Shown: positions 26,156 to 36,159, numbered from the stretch's first letter. The stretch: DNA of 64,000 nt from Parasphingorhabdus sp. SCSIO 66989 (GCF_032852305.1 NZ_CP136594.1:1773501-1837500); one strand, 5' to 3'. Made by a program: numbers and translations. The notes: generated by a model from the letters alone, not told the origin.

Positions 26156-27085
26156 ATGCATTATGAAGACCAGTATCTTGATCTGATGCGCACCATCTGG
26201 CGCGATGGCGTTCGGCGCGGTGACCGTACTGGAACGGGAACACGCGCTGTCTTCGGCGCGACTATGCGCTTCTCCTTGGCGGATGGCGCGATTCCTCTGC
26301 TGACCACCAAGCGGGTGTACTGGAAAACTGCGGCGCGCGAGATGCTATGGTTTCTGTCTGGTGATACCAATATCCGGCCTCTGGTTGCGCAGAAGGTGCA
26401 TATCTGGACCGACTGGCCGCTCGCCAAGTATCGCGAGGCGACTGGCGAGGATATCAGTCGCGACGATTTTGAGGCGAAGATCATCGAAGATGATGCATTC
26501 GCTGCTGAATGGGGCGATTTGGGCCCGGTCTATGGCAAGCAATGGGTGGACTGGCCGGTTTATGATGCCGCGCCCGAAGCCGGTGAGGGGCTATATCGTC
26601 GCCGCGCAAAGGGCATCAACCAGATCGCCGAATTGGTCAGCAGCCTGCGCGATAATCCTGGTTCACGCCGTCATATCTTTGAAGGCTGGAACGTTGCCGA
26701 GCTCGATCAGATGGCGCTTCCGCCTTGCCACAAAACCTATCAGTTTTTTGTCGCTGATGGACGTCTGACCTGCCTGCTCTATCAGCGCTCATGCGACGTC
26801 GCGTTGGGCGTGCCGTTCAATATCTTCTCTGCTGCTCTGCTGACCTATATGCTGGCGCAGCAAACCGATCTCGCGCCCGGGGAATTGATCTGGAATGGCG
26901 GCGATGTGCATCTCTACGAAAATCACGAATCGCTGGTGACGGAACAGCTTTCACGGACACCTTCAGGCGATCCAACACTGGAAATTGTCCGCAAGCCTTC
27001 GGACATATTCAGTTACCGGATTGAGGATTTTGTGGTGCATGATTACGCGCCGCAATCCCATATCGCTGCACCTGTTGCGGTTTAG
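26156..27085 (+). CDS. thyA: Thymidylate synthase (ThyA type)
   Basis: 309 residues. It converts dUMP to dTMP using 5,10-methylene-THF. Clear landmarks are RGDRTGTGTRAVFGATMRF at the folate/phosphate end, TTKRVYWKTAAREMLWFLSG, GPVYGKQW, the nucleophile Cys in LPPCHKTYQFFV, and QRSCDVALGVPFNI with the phosphate-binding Arg-Ser. It is slightly longer than the E. coli enzyme because of an insert around residues 95-150, a common variant. It lies alone, with 196 bases between it and tRNA-Pro. The start ATG lacks a strong ribosome-binding site. Confidence 0.95.
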   Translation: MHYEDQYLDLMRTIWRDGVRRGDRTGTGTRAVFGATMRFSLADGAIPLLTTKRVYWKTAAREMLWFLSGDTNIRPLVAQKVHIWTDWPLAKYREATGEDISRDDFEAKIIEDDAFAAEWGDLGPVYGKQWVDWPVYDAAPEAGEGLYRRRAKGINQIAELVSSLRDNPGSRRHIFEGWNVAELDQMALPPCHKTYQFFVADGRLTCLLYQRSCDVALGVPFNIFSAALLTYMLAQQTDLAPGELIWNGGDVHLYENHESLVTEQLSRTPSGDPTLEIVRKPSDIFSYRIEDFVVHDYAPQSHIAAPVAV

Positions 27086-27123
27086 AGGTTATTGGGGCAG
27101 AACTATTGCCCTAAATTCGCATT

Positions 27124-27129
27124 TATAAT
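27124..27129 (+). promoter_or_regulatory. Candidate -10 box for the bkd operon
   Basis: A consensus TATAAT hexamer lies 97 bases upstream of the E1-alpha start, in the AT-rich 140-base gap after thyA. No good -35 box is seen at normal spacing, so this is tentative. An imperfect inverted repeat around 27141-27157 (TGCG...CGCA) just downstream could be an operator. Confidence 0.3.
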
Positions 27130-27225
27130 ATTATGACGCCAATGCGTAATTAATGCGCAGCGATATTCCTATGCAGCTGTACTGGGCGCAGAAGATGCCA
27201 GGCAGTCTTTTCACGGGGAGAGGAC

Positions 27226-28518
27226 ATGGCTGACCAAGACGACAAACCCATGGCAGGGGCTAAGCCCAATTTGCCACCCTTGTCATTGCATGTACCCGAG
27301 CCGCAATTCCGCCCCGGCGATGACGTGGATTACAGCAATGTCGACATCCCGCCCGCTGGTAAACAGCCACGCCCGGATATTGGCGCGACACCCTATGACA
27401 TGCGCGAAATGGTCTATGATCTGGTGCGTGTCTTGGATGATGATGGCAAAGCGGTTGGCCCTTGGGACCCCAAGCTAAAGCCTGACGTCCTTATCAAAAT
27501 GCTGGAAAATATGGCGCTGGTCCGTGCTTTTGACGAGCGCCTCTTCCGTGCGCAGCGCCAAGGTAAGACCAGCTTCTATATGAAATGCCGCGGCGAAGAG
27601 GCGACCTCTGTATGCGCGGCTTTTGCGCTCGCCTCGGATGATATGGTCTTCCCCAGTTACCGCCAGCAAGGGGTATTGATCGCACGCGGTTATCCGCTGG
27701 TGGAGATGGTCAACCAGATCTACTCCAATAAGGGCGACAAGCTGAAAGGTCGGCAGTTGCCGATCATGTATTGCTCGCGCGAGCACAGCTTTTTCACAAT
27801 TTCGGGCAATCTGGCGACACAATATCCGCAGGCCGTGGGTTGGGCGATGGCGAGCGCGATCAAAGGTGACACCCGCATCGCGGCGACATGGTGTGGCGAG
27901 GGCTCTACTGCTGAGGGCGATTTTCACAGCGCGGCGACTTTTGCAGCCGTCTATAATGCGCCGGTGATCCTCAATGTGATCAATAACCAATGGGCGATTT
28001 CCAGCTTTTCCGGCTTTGCCGGGGCTGAGCGGACAACCTTTGCCGCGCGCGCCACTGGCTATGGCATGGCGGGTCTTCGCGTCGATGGCAATGACGCGCT
28101 GGCGGTCTATGCGGCGACACAATGGGCCGCCGAACGCGCGCGCACTAACCAGGGGCCGACGCTGATTGAGTATTTCACCTATCGCGCTGAGGGGCACAGC
28201 ACGTCCGATGATCCCTCCGCCTATCGCAGCGCCGATGAGAGCAAGGAATGGCCGCTAGGTGACCCGATCAACCGTTTGAAACAGCATCTGATTCAATTGG
28301 GCGAATGGGACGAAGATCGTCATGCCGCGATGGATGAGCGGCTCGCCAATGACGTGAAGGCCGCGACCAAGGAAGCCGAGAAGAACGGCATTCTCGGCCA
28401 TGGTCTGCATCAGCCATTTGAAACTATGTTCCAGGATGTGTTCGAGGAACTGCCCTGGCATCTCAAAGAACAGAGCGAACAGGCCGCGCGCGAACGGGCC
28501 AAGAAATGGCCGGAGTAG
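27226..28518 (+). CDS. bkdA1: Branched-chain 2-oxoacid dehydrogenase E1, alpha subunit
   Basis: 430 residues with a GGGGAGAGGA ribosome-binding region. Thiamine-diphosphate motif: GEGSTAEGDFHSAATFAA, ending with NVINNQWAIS. The substrate loop is YRAEGHSTSDDPSAYRS. The N-terminal extension of about 60 residues (PLSLHVPEPQFRPGDDVDYS) is the form typical of bacterial branched-chain E1-alpha and separates it from pyruvate E1-alpha. With E1-beta it decarboxylates the 2-oxoacids of Val, Leu and Ile in the cytosolic multienzyme complex. It is first of three tightly packed genes. Confidence 0.93.
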   Translation: MADQDDKPMAGAKPNLPPLSLHVPEPQFRPGDDVDYSNVDIPPAGKQPRPDIGATPYDMREMVYDLVRVLDDDGKAVGPWDPKLKPDVLIKMLENMALVRAFDERLFRAQRQGKTSFYMKCRGEEATSVCAAFALASDDMVFPSYRQQGVLIARGYPLVEMVNQIYSNKGDKLKGRQLPIMYCSREHSFFTISGNLATQYPQAVGWAMASAIKGDTRIAATWCGEGSTAEGDFHSAATFAAVYNAPVILNVINNQWAISSFSGFAGAERTTFAARATGYGMAGLRVDGNDALAVYAATQWAAERARTNQGPTLIEYFTYRAEGHSTSDDPSAYRSADESKEWPLGDPINRLKQHLIQLGEWDEDRHAAMDERLANDVKAATKEAEKNGILGHGLHQPFETMFQDVFEELPWHLKEQSEQAARERAKKWPE

Positions 28519-28523
28519 GGGAT

Positions 28524-29606
28524 ATGGACGCATCGCAGGATATGACCCAAACGGCCGACACCGACACCGCGCAAGACACAGCCGCGGACACGGCCAAGCG
28601 CATGAATATGATCGAGGCGATCAACAGCGCTCTGGATATCATGCTCGAGCGTGACCCGAATGTGATCCTGATGGGCGAGGATATCGGCTATTTTGGCGGC
28701 GTATTCCGCTGCACTGCTGGCCTACAGGAAAAGCACGGCAAGACCCGTGTATTCGATACTCCGATCAGCGAATGCGGCATTATCGGCGCTGCGGTGGGGA
28801 TGGGGGCCTATGGCCTGCGCCCGGTGCCGGAGATTCAGTTTGCCGATTATATCTATCCCGGCATTGACCAGCTGATTTCCGAGGCAGCGCGGTTGCGTTA
28901 CCGTTCGGCAGCTGAGTTTATCTCGCCGATGACGGTGCGTTCGCCCTTTGGTGGCGGCATTTTTGGTGGCCAGACGCACAGCCAGTCGCCGGAAAGCCTT
29001 TTCACCCATGTCGCGGGCCTGAAAACCGTCATTCCTTCAACACCTTATGACGCCAAAGGGCTACTGATCGCGTCGATTGAAGACAATGATCCGGTGATCT
29101 TTTTCGAGCCGAAGCGTATCTATAATGGCCCGTTTGACGGCTTTTATGATCAGCCGGTGCAGCCATGGTCCAAGCATCCGGACTCGGTCGTGCCTGAAGA
29201 CTATTACCGCATTGATCTTGGTAAGGCGAAGATTGTGCGTGAAGGGGAGGCGTTCACGGTCCTTGCTTATGGCACCATGGTGCATGTCGCCAAGGCGGTG
29301 GTGGAGCATCATGGCGTCGATGCCGAGATTATAGATCTGCGCACATTGCTGCCGCTCGATATCGAGACGATTGAAGAGTCGGTGAAAAAGACAGGTCGCT
29401 GCCTGATTGTGCATGAGGCAACACGCACCAGCGGTTTTGGCGCAGAACTCTCGGCACTGGTGCAGGAGCGCTGCTTCTATCACTTGGAAGCGCCGATTGA
29501 GCGCGTCACCGGCTTTGACACGCCTTATCCGCATTCGCTCGAATGGGCCTATTTCCCTGGCCCGATCCGTATCGGCGAAGCGATTGAGACACTGCTAAAG
29601 GACTGA
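28524..29606 (+). CDS. bkdA2: Branched-chain 2-oxoacid dehydrogenase E1, beta subunit
   Basis: About 360 residues. The ATG at 28524 has GGAG eight bases upstream; ATG 28506 (overlapping the E1-alpha end) and ATG 28602 (MNMIEAINSAL, where homology begins) are alternatives. Conserved parts: NVILMGEDIGYFGGVFR, RVFDTPISECGIIGAAVGM, QFADYIYPGIDQL, SPFGGGIFGGQTHSQSPES and DLRTLLPLDIETI. The residues before the conserved part are Thr/Asp/Ala-rich and probably disordered. It forms the alpha2-beta2 heterotetramer with the upstream product. Confidence 0.92.
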   Translation: MDASQDMTQTADTDTAQDTAADTAKRMNMIEAINSALDIMLERDPNVILMGEDIGYFGGVFRCTAGLQEKHGKTRVFDTPISECGIIGAAVGMGAYGLRPVPEIQFADYIYPGIDQLISEAARLRYRSAAEFISPMTVRSPFGGGIFGGQTHSQSPESLFTHVAGLKTVIPSTPYDAKGLLIASIEDNDPVIFFEPKRIYNGPFDGFYDQPVQPWSKHPDSVVPEDYYRIDLGKAKIVREGEAFTVLAYGTMVHVAKAVVEHHGVDAEIIDLRTLLPLDIETIEESVKKTGRCLIVHEATRTSGFGAELSALVQERCFYHLEAPIERVTGFDTPYPHSLEWAYFPGPIRIGEAIETLLKD

Positions 29607-29611
29607 TCCCC

Positions 29612-30871
29612 ATGGCAAAATTCATCTATAACCTGCCGGATATTGGCGAAGGCATTGCCGAGGCTGAGATTGTCGCCTGGCATGTGAGCATTGGCGATAC
29701 CGTGTCCGAGGACGACCAGATTGCCGATATGATGACCGACAAGGCGACGGTGGAGATTGAATCACCTGTCACCGGCAAGGTTGTTGCGACCGCTGGCGAG
29801 GTCGGTGATGTGATCGCTATTGGCGGCATGCTGGTGGAGATTGAGGTCGAAGGCGATGTGCCTTCAGATGCTCCTGAAACAGCCGAGCCTGCCGCAGATA
29901 CGCCGCCACCAGCGCCAGAAACTGCCCCTGAACCAACACCAGCGCCTGCTCCGGTAGCTGCACCGACACCCGCACCAGCGCCACCACCCGCTCCGGTGGT
30001 TGTTGCGCATTCGCAGGAAGACGCGAAGGTGCTTGCTTCACCCGCTGTGCGCCAGCGAGCGCGTGAACTGGGAATCAATCTCGCCCGGGTTAAACCCCAG
30101 GCTGATGGCCGTATCCGCCATTCCGATCTCGATGCATTTCTCAGCTATGGCGGCGGCGCAGCCCATGGCGGTCGTGCGCCAGATGAGGCGCTGAAAGTCA
30201 TCGGTATGCGCAAGCGGATTGCGCAGAATATGGCGGAATCCAAGCGCAATATCCCGCATTTCACCTATGTCGAGGAAATTGACGTTACCGCCATGGAAAC
30301 CATGCGCGCCGATATGAATGCGGGCCGCGGCGACCGTCCAAAACTGACCGCACTGCCATTGCTGATCAAGGCGATGTGCCGCACTTTGCGCGACTATCCG
30401 ATGCTCAATGCACGCTATGATGATGAAGCCAATGTCGTCACCCGCTCGGGCGCGGTGCATCTTGGCATTGCGACGCAGACCGATGCTGGCCTGATGGTGC
30501 CCGTTATGCGCGGCGCAGAAAGCATGACCGTCTGGGATATGGCGAGCGAGATTGCCCGCCTCGCCGAAGCGGCACGCACCGGCAAGGCGCGCAGCGATGA
30601 GCTTTCCGGCGGCACGCTAACCTTGACCTCGCTCGGACCGTTGGGCGGTATCAGTACAACGCCGGTGATCAATCGCCCGGAAGTCGCGATTATCGGGCCG
30701 AACAAGATTGTTGAACGCCCGATGGTTGTTGATGGCGAAGTTGTCATCCGCAAGATGATGAATCTCTCTATCTCCTGCGACCATCGCGTGGTGGATGGCT
30801 ATGATGCGGCCAGCTTTGTGCAGGATTTGAAACGGCGAATTGAAACGCCGGTGTTTATCTTTGCGGACTAA
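29612..30871 (+). CDS. bkdB: Branched-chain 2-oxoacid dehydrogenase E2 (lipoyl acyltransferase)
   Basis: 419 residues in classic E2 order. One lipoyl domain occupies residues 1-80, with K44 in TDKATVEIESP as the lipoylation site. A Pro/Ala-rich linker runs from about 85 to 130. A peripheral subunit-binding domain follows (VLASPAVRQRARELGINLARVK, read as two adjoining motifs ending with DGRIRHSDLDAFL). The acyltransferase domain ends in SCDHRVVDGYDAASF, with catalytic H391 and D395. It starts five bases after the E1-beta stop with an AGGA site. No lipoamide dehydrogenase gene follows, so E3 must come from elsewhere. Confidence 0.94.
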   Translation: MAKFIYNLPDIGEGIAEAEIVAWHVSIGDTVSEDDQIADMMTDKATVEIESPVTGKVVATAGEVGDVIAIGGMLVEIEVEGDVPSDAPETAEPAADTPPPAPETAPEPTPAPAPVAAPTPAPAPPPAPVVVAHSQEDAKVLASPAVRQRARELGINLARVKPQADGRIRHSDLDAFLSYGGGAAHGGRAPDEALKVIGMRKRIAQNMAESKRNIPHFTYVEEIDVTAMETMRADMNAGRGDRPKLTALPLLIKAMCRTLRDYPMLNARYDDEANVVTRSGAVHLGIATQTDAGLMVPVMRGAESMTVWDMASEIARLAEAARTGKARSDELSGGTLTLTSLGPLGGISTTPVINRPEVAIIGPNKIVERPMVVDGEVVIRKMMNLSISCDHRVVDGYDAASFVQDLKRRIETPVFIFAD

Positions 30872-30899
30872 TAGCTTCTAATTAGACAAGCTAGACATC

Positions 30900-30971
30900 C
30901 GTTCGCCTCGAGCGAAGTCGAGAGGCCAGAGCGTGCCGAGAGCAGTGTCTCGACTACGCTCGACACGAACG
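30900..30971. repeat. Imperfect palindromic intergenic repeat (family 1)
   Basis: A 24-base left arm (30900-30923, starting CGTTCGCCTCGAGCG) and right arm (30948-30971, ending GCTCGACACGAACG) are inverted copies differing at three positions, around a 24-base spacer. The CTCGAnn...GCTCGACACGAACG pattern is a familiar dispersed element in sphingomonad genomes. It lies between the convergent E2 and 1,701-residue protein genes and may end transcription from both sides. Confidence 0.8.
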
Positions 30972-30992
30972 TATTCTAGCCAATGCATACCT

Positions 30993-33900
30993 TTATCGCC
31001 CTAACAGATTCGCAATGCTCTGCTGATCAAACTTCAGGCGGAAGGTCACAAATGGCCCGCTTCGGGTGTAGCGGCTTTCTTCAAAGTCACGGTCTTCAAA
31101 ACCGACAAAGTTGTAACCCACTGAGATATAGCCATTTTGGAACGGGGTGACGCCAATGGTCGGGCCACCGGCCCAGGCGATGCTGTCGGCATTGGTGCCG
31201 ATGCGCACTGTGCCTGCAGCGCCGGCATCGATGGTGTCGCTCAGGTCAAAGCGGAAATCCGCGCCGACGACATTGCTCCAACCCTCGACATCATCCGGGC
31301 CAAAGCGGTCGAACACATATCGCGTGCCCCAGAAGATGCTGTATTCGCCGCGTTCGACAAAGCTGCGGTCGCGACTGCCTAATGTCCCATCGCGCTCATC
31401 GATAGGCGTGTAGTTGATGCTGACACTGTTGATCAGGCGGCGCGAAGTCACATCGCCATCAACGGTAAGCAGCGCGCCGCCAATCGGCCCGGCTTCCCCG
31501 GCGACAGCATTGCGTACACTGTCCTCGCGGAACTCAAGACGCTGTAACCATGACCAGCGGCTATTGTCCGGGCGATGCGCCCAGCTCAATTCACCTTCAA
31601 TCGTGTCGGTGCGGGGACCACCATCCTGTTCGGCGCGGAAATAGCTGAACAGGCCGCCCAGATTGCTGCCATTGCCAATCTGCTTCAGCGCGGCGCTGGT
31701 AAAGCCATAGCGGTCACCCAGGCCACCGGCGCGATATTCAGCACGGCTTGCCCAGCTCCAGTTTTTGTGGCGATAGGTCGCGCCCGCGGTGACGGCGACA
31801 AAGTCCTCTGTAAGGCCGCCGGTCTGCGGCAGGAAACCGCCACTGGCGACTGGCTGGAGCGGGTTGATCACATTGGCTTCGTCGATAGCGCCATTGAGTG
31901 TCTGGTTGCCATCAAGTGAGAAATCGACCGACCATTTTTCGCTCAGCTTTAATGATTGCGAGAAACCATAAGCGGCGAAGCTGCGCGGGCCGAATTCGGA
32001 GATATCCTGCTGATTGGCTGTGGCGAGGAAGCGACCACCGGCCCACGGGGTAACCTCAAAGCCGATTTGCGCGTTCTGCGCATCAAAATTCTCACCATCG
32101 GTAATCTCATAGCTGCCCAAAATCCGGACATCTTTGGTAATCGCATAGCGCGCTCCCAGGCGGTGGCGCGCCGGGAAGTCGGTGCTCTCATCCTGTCCGC
32201 CAATGGCGAAAGAGGTCTGTGCATCGAGCTCAAGCTTATTATCGAGCAGCCGCTGCGATCCGCCAAAGGTGGCGATCGTCGAGCGGTTGATTCGGCCATC
32301 GGCAAAGCGATCCTCGGCATGGGTCACGCCTCCGCGCAGTGATGTCTTGTCCGCACGATATTCCAGTTCGGCACTGGCGGCACGGCGACGTGCGTCGGTA
32401 ATCAGGAAATCCTCCTGATAACCGGTGACCGCAAGGTTGACCTTGTCGGTGAACCGGTAACGGGTATCAACGCCGAACTTGCGGGTACCGCTCTCAACGG
32501 CGTTCTGCTGGCCCAGGCCAAAATTGTTCGACTGACGGCGGACATAGGCGAGTATGTCAAAATCAGCACCATGATGCTCAGCCTCAACCAGCCATGCGGT
32601 CGCGGTTCCTGCGTCAGGCTGGCCGGTGGCGGTATCGCTTTCGCCATCAGTCACGGCGAACTCTGCGCGCACTTCGGTTTTCAGGTCCGGGCGATAGCGC
32701 AGATCGACGCCGCCCAAATTGGTGCTGGTATCGGCGGTTTCGTCATGAATTGCGGTGGCGGCGACCTGGAGCTTCTGGTCCTTGCTGCGCCAGCTGACCC
32801 GGCCACCGGCATTGGTGGCGCGCTGGCCAACGCCATCCACCTCATATTCGGCGATGATGAATTGCGGGTCGAGATTGATCCGGCTCAGCACCGGCTCACG
32901 GAAGCGCAGCGTACCGGCGATATAGTCGATATCATAATCTATATGGCGGGTCAGCTGGGTCTCGTTGACGATCCGCTCCGAGCGGAAACGGTCGCGCACC
33001 TGCAGCACGATGCGCTCGGAATTGATGATGATATCACGCGCAGAAAGCGCATAGGGACCGGTGAGGCCATTGCCTTGAATTTCCTCACGACGGAAACGGA
33101 AGGGCGTATCGGCGCCGAAAACGGTCGCAGATACCTGGTCCGAACGATATTCGGCTTTGATCCCGTTAAACGCGCGCTGATAGCGTGAGAGCTGCGATTC
33201 GCCCAGGCCGGTCTCATAATCGCCAAAGAGGGCATAAAATTGCGGACGCTCAAGGCGGATATAGAGGCGGCGAAGGCTGGCCGCGTCAAAGCGCTGCTCT
33301 GAGCGGTCGGCATAGATGGTGTAATAGCTGCGTGGATCGATGACGCCGCCAAAATCGGTCTCATCGCGTTCCTTGTCGCTGTCATAGGCCATGGTCAGCA
33401 GCCATTTGCCGAGGATCTTACCCTTTGCGTAAAGCGCTACGCGGCCATCCAGGTTTATGCTGTCATCATCATCGGCCAGCGCCTCAAGGCGGCTGTCTAA
33501 CGTATTGAAGCCAACAGTGCCGGCGGCAAAACCGACCACTGTCCATGGACGATCACCCGGTTCCAACCAGGTCTCTACCCGCTGCGGTCGGCTGACTTCG
33601 CCATCCTGGAAATTGAAATCTACCGAGACGGTGCCCGATGCTGTGGTCGGAGCGAGTTCGATATAGGCGATGCCTTCATCACCCTGAACCCGCCAAACCG
33701 GGCGCGCACGCTCAAGGCCGGAGAGCTGCTCTGCCTGTTGCGCATCAACCTCGATAGCGGGCGTATAGGGCGCAGGGACCGCAAAATCGCCTACCGCACC
33801 GTTGCGCACGGGTTTACCATCACGATCGGTCAGGCGCACCGCAATGACAGGGCGGGTGATGCCGTCCGCGATGAGCACCGATTCCTGCTTGAGGAATTCC

Positions 33901-36098
33901 GCATTGAGCGGGCTGGCGGAATAGTGGACGTCACGCGTAAGTTCCTCGACCACATTGCCGCCGCGATTGAGGACGCGCGCGCGCAGTGTGTTGGTGCGAT
34001 CGCGCAGTCCGATGCCGCGCCACAGGCTAACGACCCAGCGGCCATCGGGGCTTTTGCGGACACCTTCATAGGTGAGGGCATCGACCATCTCACCATTGAT
34101 AGTGAGGTCAACCGATTGGCCCGGCATATGCTTGATTGCGACGCGAATAGCTTTGGAGCGCGGGTTATGATCAGGTGTTGGGAACAGCCAGCCAATGCCC
34201 GCCTGTTCACCTGCAAACCAGTCACGATCACTGCCTGCAGCTTCCTGATCGGTCAGCACCTTGGGACGCACCTTTACCGGCGCAGATGATTCAGGTGCTT
34301 CGCGGGCTGTGGTTTTGCGTGCGCGGAAGTCAGCGCGCTTCAACATACCGCCCTGACCCTCGACAAAGCGTGAGATATTGCTGCCTGCGCTGCGCGTATT
34401 CTGCGCGCAGTTGACTGGTTCCATGTCGAGCGGGAAGGTAGAAGGATCAACCTGCACCACATGCAAGCCGGGCAATACGCCCTCGAAATGATAGCGGCCA
34501 TCCTGATCCGTGATGGCAAAGCGGCCATCCTGCATCATCACGCGCACACCGGCTATGCCATTGGCACCGCGAGGATCGACAGTGCACGCACCATCGGTGA
34601 TACGGCCCGTGATGGTAAAGCGGTCGCTGATCGCGTCGCGCGCGATGCGGGTAAAGGCTTCGGCGATATTGCTCTGCGTTCCGCGAGAGCCGCGCGCAGT
34701 CGCCTGGTTTACGATATCGCCGGGCAGGGCATCGGGCCGCACCTCGGTAAGATAGGTCAATAAGCCAGCACCGCCCGGTCCCAGCGCAGGCACGATCACG
34801 GTGAACCGGCGGCCATCCGGAGTTATATCCGCGGCGATGCGTTCGCCATTATAGCGAATGGTATCAGCCCGCAACCGCAGTGCAATCGGCAGCTCGTCGG
34901 TAATGGTTACTGTACCCGTGTTGAGCAGCGGGTCATTGTTACTGACTGTAATGCGATATTGCAGCACATCGCCCGGTATCGCCAGATTGGCGGATACTGT
35001 CTTTTCAAGTGAGATCGCTGCGCCGGGTTGATCCAGTGGAATGTCCAGTTGAACCGGTTCCGGGTCGGAAAGGTTGAAAATGCCGCCATAGGAGCCATCA
35101 TCAATGATGAATGGCTCGCCGTCAGGGCGGCGCAATGGGGCCAGTTCCTGCGCCGTGCGCTCAGAGGCCCATGTGTACGGTTCTGGCGGCTCTACGACAA
35201 CACGATAATCGCCCGGACGCGCAAATGGGAAGCGATAATGGCCGGGGTCAAATTCATAGGTTGCACCGCTGCTGTCTGTTACCGTCGATCCACTGATTAT
35301 GGTGGACGGGAATGCCGAAACGCCATCATTGCCGAACACTTCTGCCGGGCGTCCGGTGGCATTGTCGATCAGCGTGACACGTGCGCCTGAAACGGGCGCA
35401 CCATCATAGCTGTCAAAGACGACTCCAAAAGGATCGATCAGCACTTCGACATCCAATGTGCTGAGCAAGTTACCGCCAACATCGTCGAGGATGTCAATCT
35501 GTAGGGCACTTCCGGGCGCCACGGATAGCACGCAATTGCGTTCAACCGCTGCGGGCGGAACTGCTATCGTATTGATATATCCAACAAATTCACCGCTATT
35601 GGCTGCCGTCTCGGTGACGGTAATCACCTCGCGGTCGCCTGCTTTGGTGACCAGCTCGATATCAAAACGTTCGACCAGGCTCGCATCAGTGTTACGCGCC
35701 TGCGCATTGAGTAAGATAACCAGCGGTTCATTTGGGGTTATTGCCGTGCGCGGAGCAAGTGAAGCCGGGCTGGTCTGTATCCCGGAAAAAACGCCGGAAA
35801 ACTCGACCGGTATAGACCCGTCATTGGTTCGGCATTGTGTCGGCGGAAGGTCCATCTGGACCGCGCCAGGGGGATCATCAAACTGAAATGTTGTGATCGT
35901 AATCGGGTCTTCAGGGGGTTCTTCTATGGCAAAGTCTACCTGGTTCGACGGTCGCGATATGCGTCCGCCGATTCCATCCCATTCGATTGTCGCAGTATTG
36001 CTGATGGTCTGGGCCGTCGCTTCACCTATTGGCAAAGCGAGGCCCAGGCCAGCAATCGCGAGCGCGATGGGCTTAACAAAGGTAGCCAGGGCTTTCAT
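30993..36098 (-). CDS. Large exported protein with DUF11/Ig-like modules and predicted outer-membrane beta-barrel
   Basis: 1,701 residues. A signal peptide (MKALATFVKPIALAIAGLGL... ending TAQ at 30) is followed by ISNTATIEWDGIGG, a module also found in the 342- and 369-residue proteins upstream. Then come a carboxypeptidase-regulatory-like domain (about 220-330, GAPVSGARVTLIDNATG), a DUF11 domain (about 365-480, DVLQYRITVSNNDP), a second regulatory-like domain (about 495-590, GVRVMMQDGRFAITDQDGRY) and Ig-like sequence to about 880. From about 900 to the end, alternating polar/hydrophobic strands (RLYIRLERPQFYALFGDYET, SATVFGADTPFRFRREEI, VRILGSYEITDG) look like a large outer-membrane barrel ending GPFVTFRLKFDQQ. 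No TonB box or plug was recognised. The start has no nearby Shine-Dalgarno; AAGGAG lies 35 bases upstream inside a hairpin. Function unknown; surface display or export of its neighbours is inference. Confidence 0.72.
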   Translation of the reverse strand: MKALATFVKPIALAIAGLGLALPIGEATAQTISNTATIEWDGIGGRISRPSNQVDFAIEEPPEDPITITTFQFDDPPGAVQMDLPPTQCRTNDGSIPVEFSGVFSGIQTSPASLAPRTAITPNEPLVILLNAQARNTDASLVERFDIELVTKAGDREVITVTETAANSGEFVGYINTIAVPPAAVERNCVLSVAPGSALQIDILDDVGGNLLSTLDVEVLIDPFGVVFDSYDGAPVSGARVTLIDNATGRPAEVFGNDGVSAFPSTIISGSTVTDSSGATYEFDPGHYRFPFARPGDYRVVVEPPEPYTWASERTAQELAPLRRPDGEPFIIDDGSYGGIFNLSDPEPVQLDIPLDQPGAAISLEKTVSANLAIPGDVLQYRITVSNNDPLLNTGTVTITDELPIALRLRADTIRYNGERIAADITPDGRRFTVIVPALGPGGAGLLTYLTEVRPDALPGDIVNQATARGSRGTQSNIAEAFTRIARDAISDRFTITGRITDGACTVDPRGANGIAGVRVMMQDGRFAITDQDGRYHFEGVLPGLHVVQVDPSTFPLDMEPVNCAQNTRSAGSNISRFVEGQGGMLKRADFRARKTTAREAPESSAPVKVRPKVLTDQEAAGSDRDWFAGEQAGIGWLFPTPDHNPRSKAIRVAIKHMPGQSVDLTINGEMVDALTYEGVRKSPDGRWVVSLWRGIGLRDRTNTLRARVLNRGGNVVEELTRDVHYSASPLNAEFLKQESVLIADGITRPVIAVRLTDRDGKPVRNGAVGDFAVPAPYTPAIEVDAQQAEQLSGLERARPVWRVQGDEGIAYIELAPTTASGTVSVDFNFQDGEVSRPQRVETWLEPGDRPWTVVGFAAGTVGFNTLDSRLEALADDDDSINLDGRVALYAKGKILGKWLLTMAYDSDKERDETDFGGVIDPRSYYTIYADRSEQRFDAASLRRLYIRLERPQFYALFGDYETGLGESQLSRYQRAFNGIKAEYRSDQVSATVFGADTPFRFRREEIQGNGLTGPYALSARDIIINSERIVLQVRDRFRSERIVNETQLTRHIDYDIDYIAGTLRFREPVLSRINLDPQFIIAEYEVDGVGQRATNAGGRVSWRSKDQKLQVAATAIHDETADTSTNLGGVDLRYRPDLKTEVRAEFAVTDGESDTATGQPDAGTATAWLVEAEHHGADFDILAYVRRQSNNFGLGQQNAVESGTRKFGVDTRYRFTDKVNLAVTGYQEDFLITDARRRAASAELEYRADKTSLRGGVTHAEDRFADGRINRSTIATFGGSQRLLDNKLELDAQTSFAIGGQDESTDFPARHRLGARYAITKDVRILGSYEITDGENFDAQNAQIGFEVTPWAGGRFLATANQQDISEFGPRSFAAYGFSQSLKLSEKWSVDFSLDGNQTLNGAIDEANVINPLQPVASGGFLPQTGGLTEDFVAVTAGATYRHKNWSWASRAEYRAGGLGDRYGFTSAALKQIGNGSNLGGLFSYFRAEQDGGPRTDTIEGELSWAHRPDNSRWSWLQRLEFREDSVRNAVAGEAGPIGGALLTVDGDVTSRRLINSVSINYTPIDERDGTLGSRDRSFVERGEYSIFWGTRYVFDRFGPDDVEGWSNVVGADFRFDLSDTIDAGAAGTVRIGTNADSIAWAGGPTIGVTPFQNGYISVGYNFVGFEDRDFEESRYTRSGPFVTFRLKFDQQSIANLLGR

Positions 36099-36110
36099 CA
36101 GAACAGGAGA

Positions 36111-36144
36111 GGGTGGTCAGTCGGCTTTCTCCTTATGACCACCC
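36111..36144 (-). promoter_or_regulatory. Hairpin enclosing AAGGAG upstream of the 1,701-residue protein
   Basis: On the minus strand GGGTGGTCA and TGACCACCC form a perfect 9-bp stem with a 16-base loop that contains AAGGAG. It fills the gap between the 369-residue gene's stop and the start of the large gene. CTCTCCT, between the stem and the start codon, could pair with the loop purines. It might dampen read-through or control translation of the barrel protein. Confidence 0.5.
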
Positions 36145-36159
36145 GAACCAGAAGCTCTA

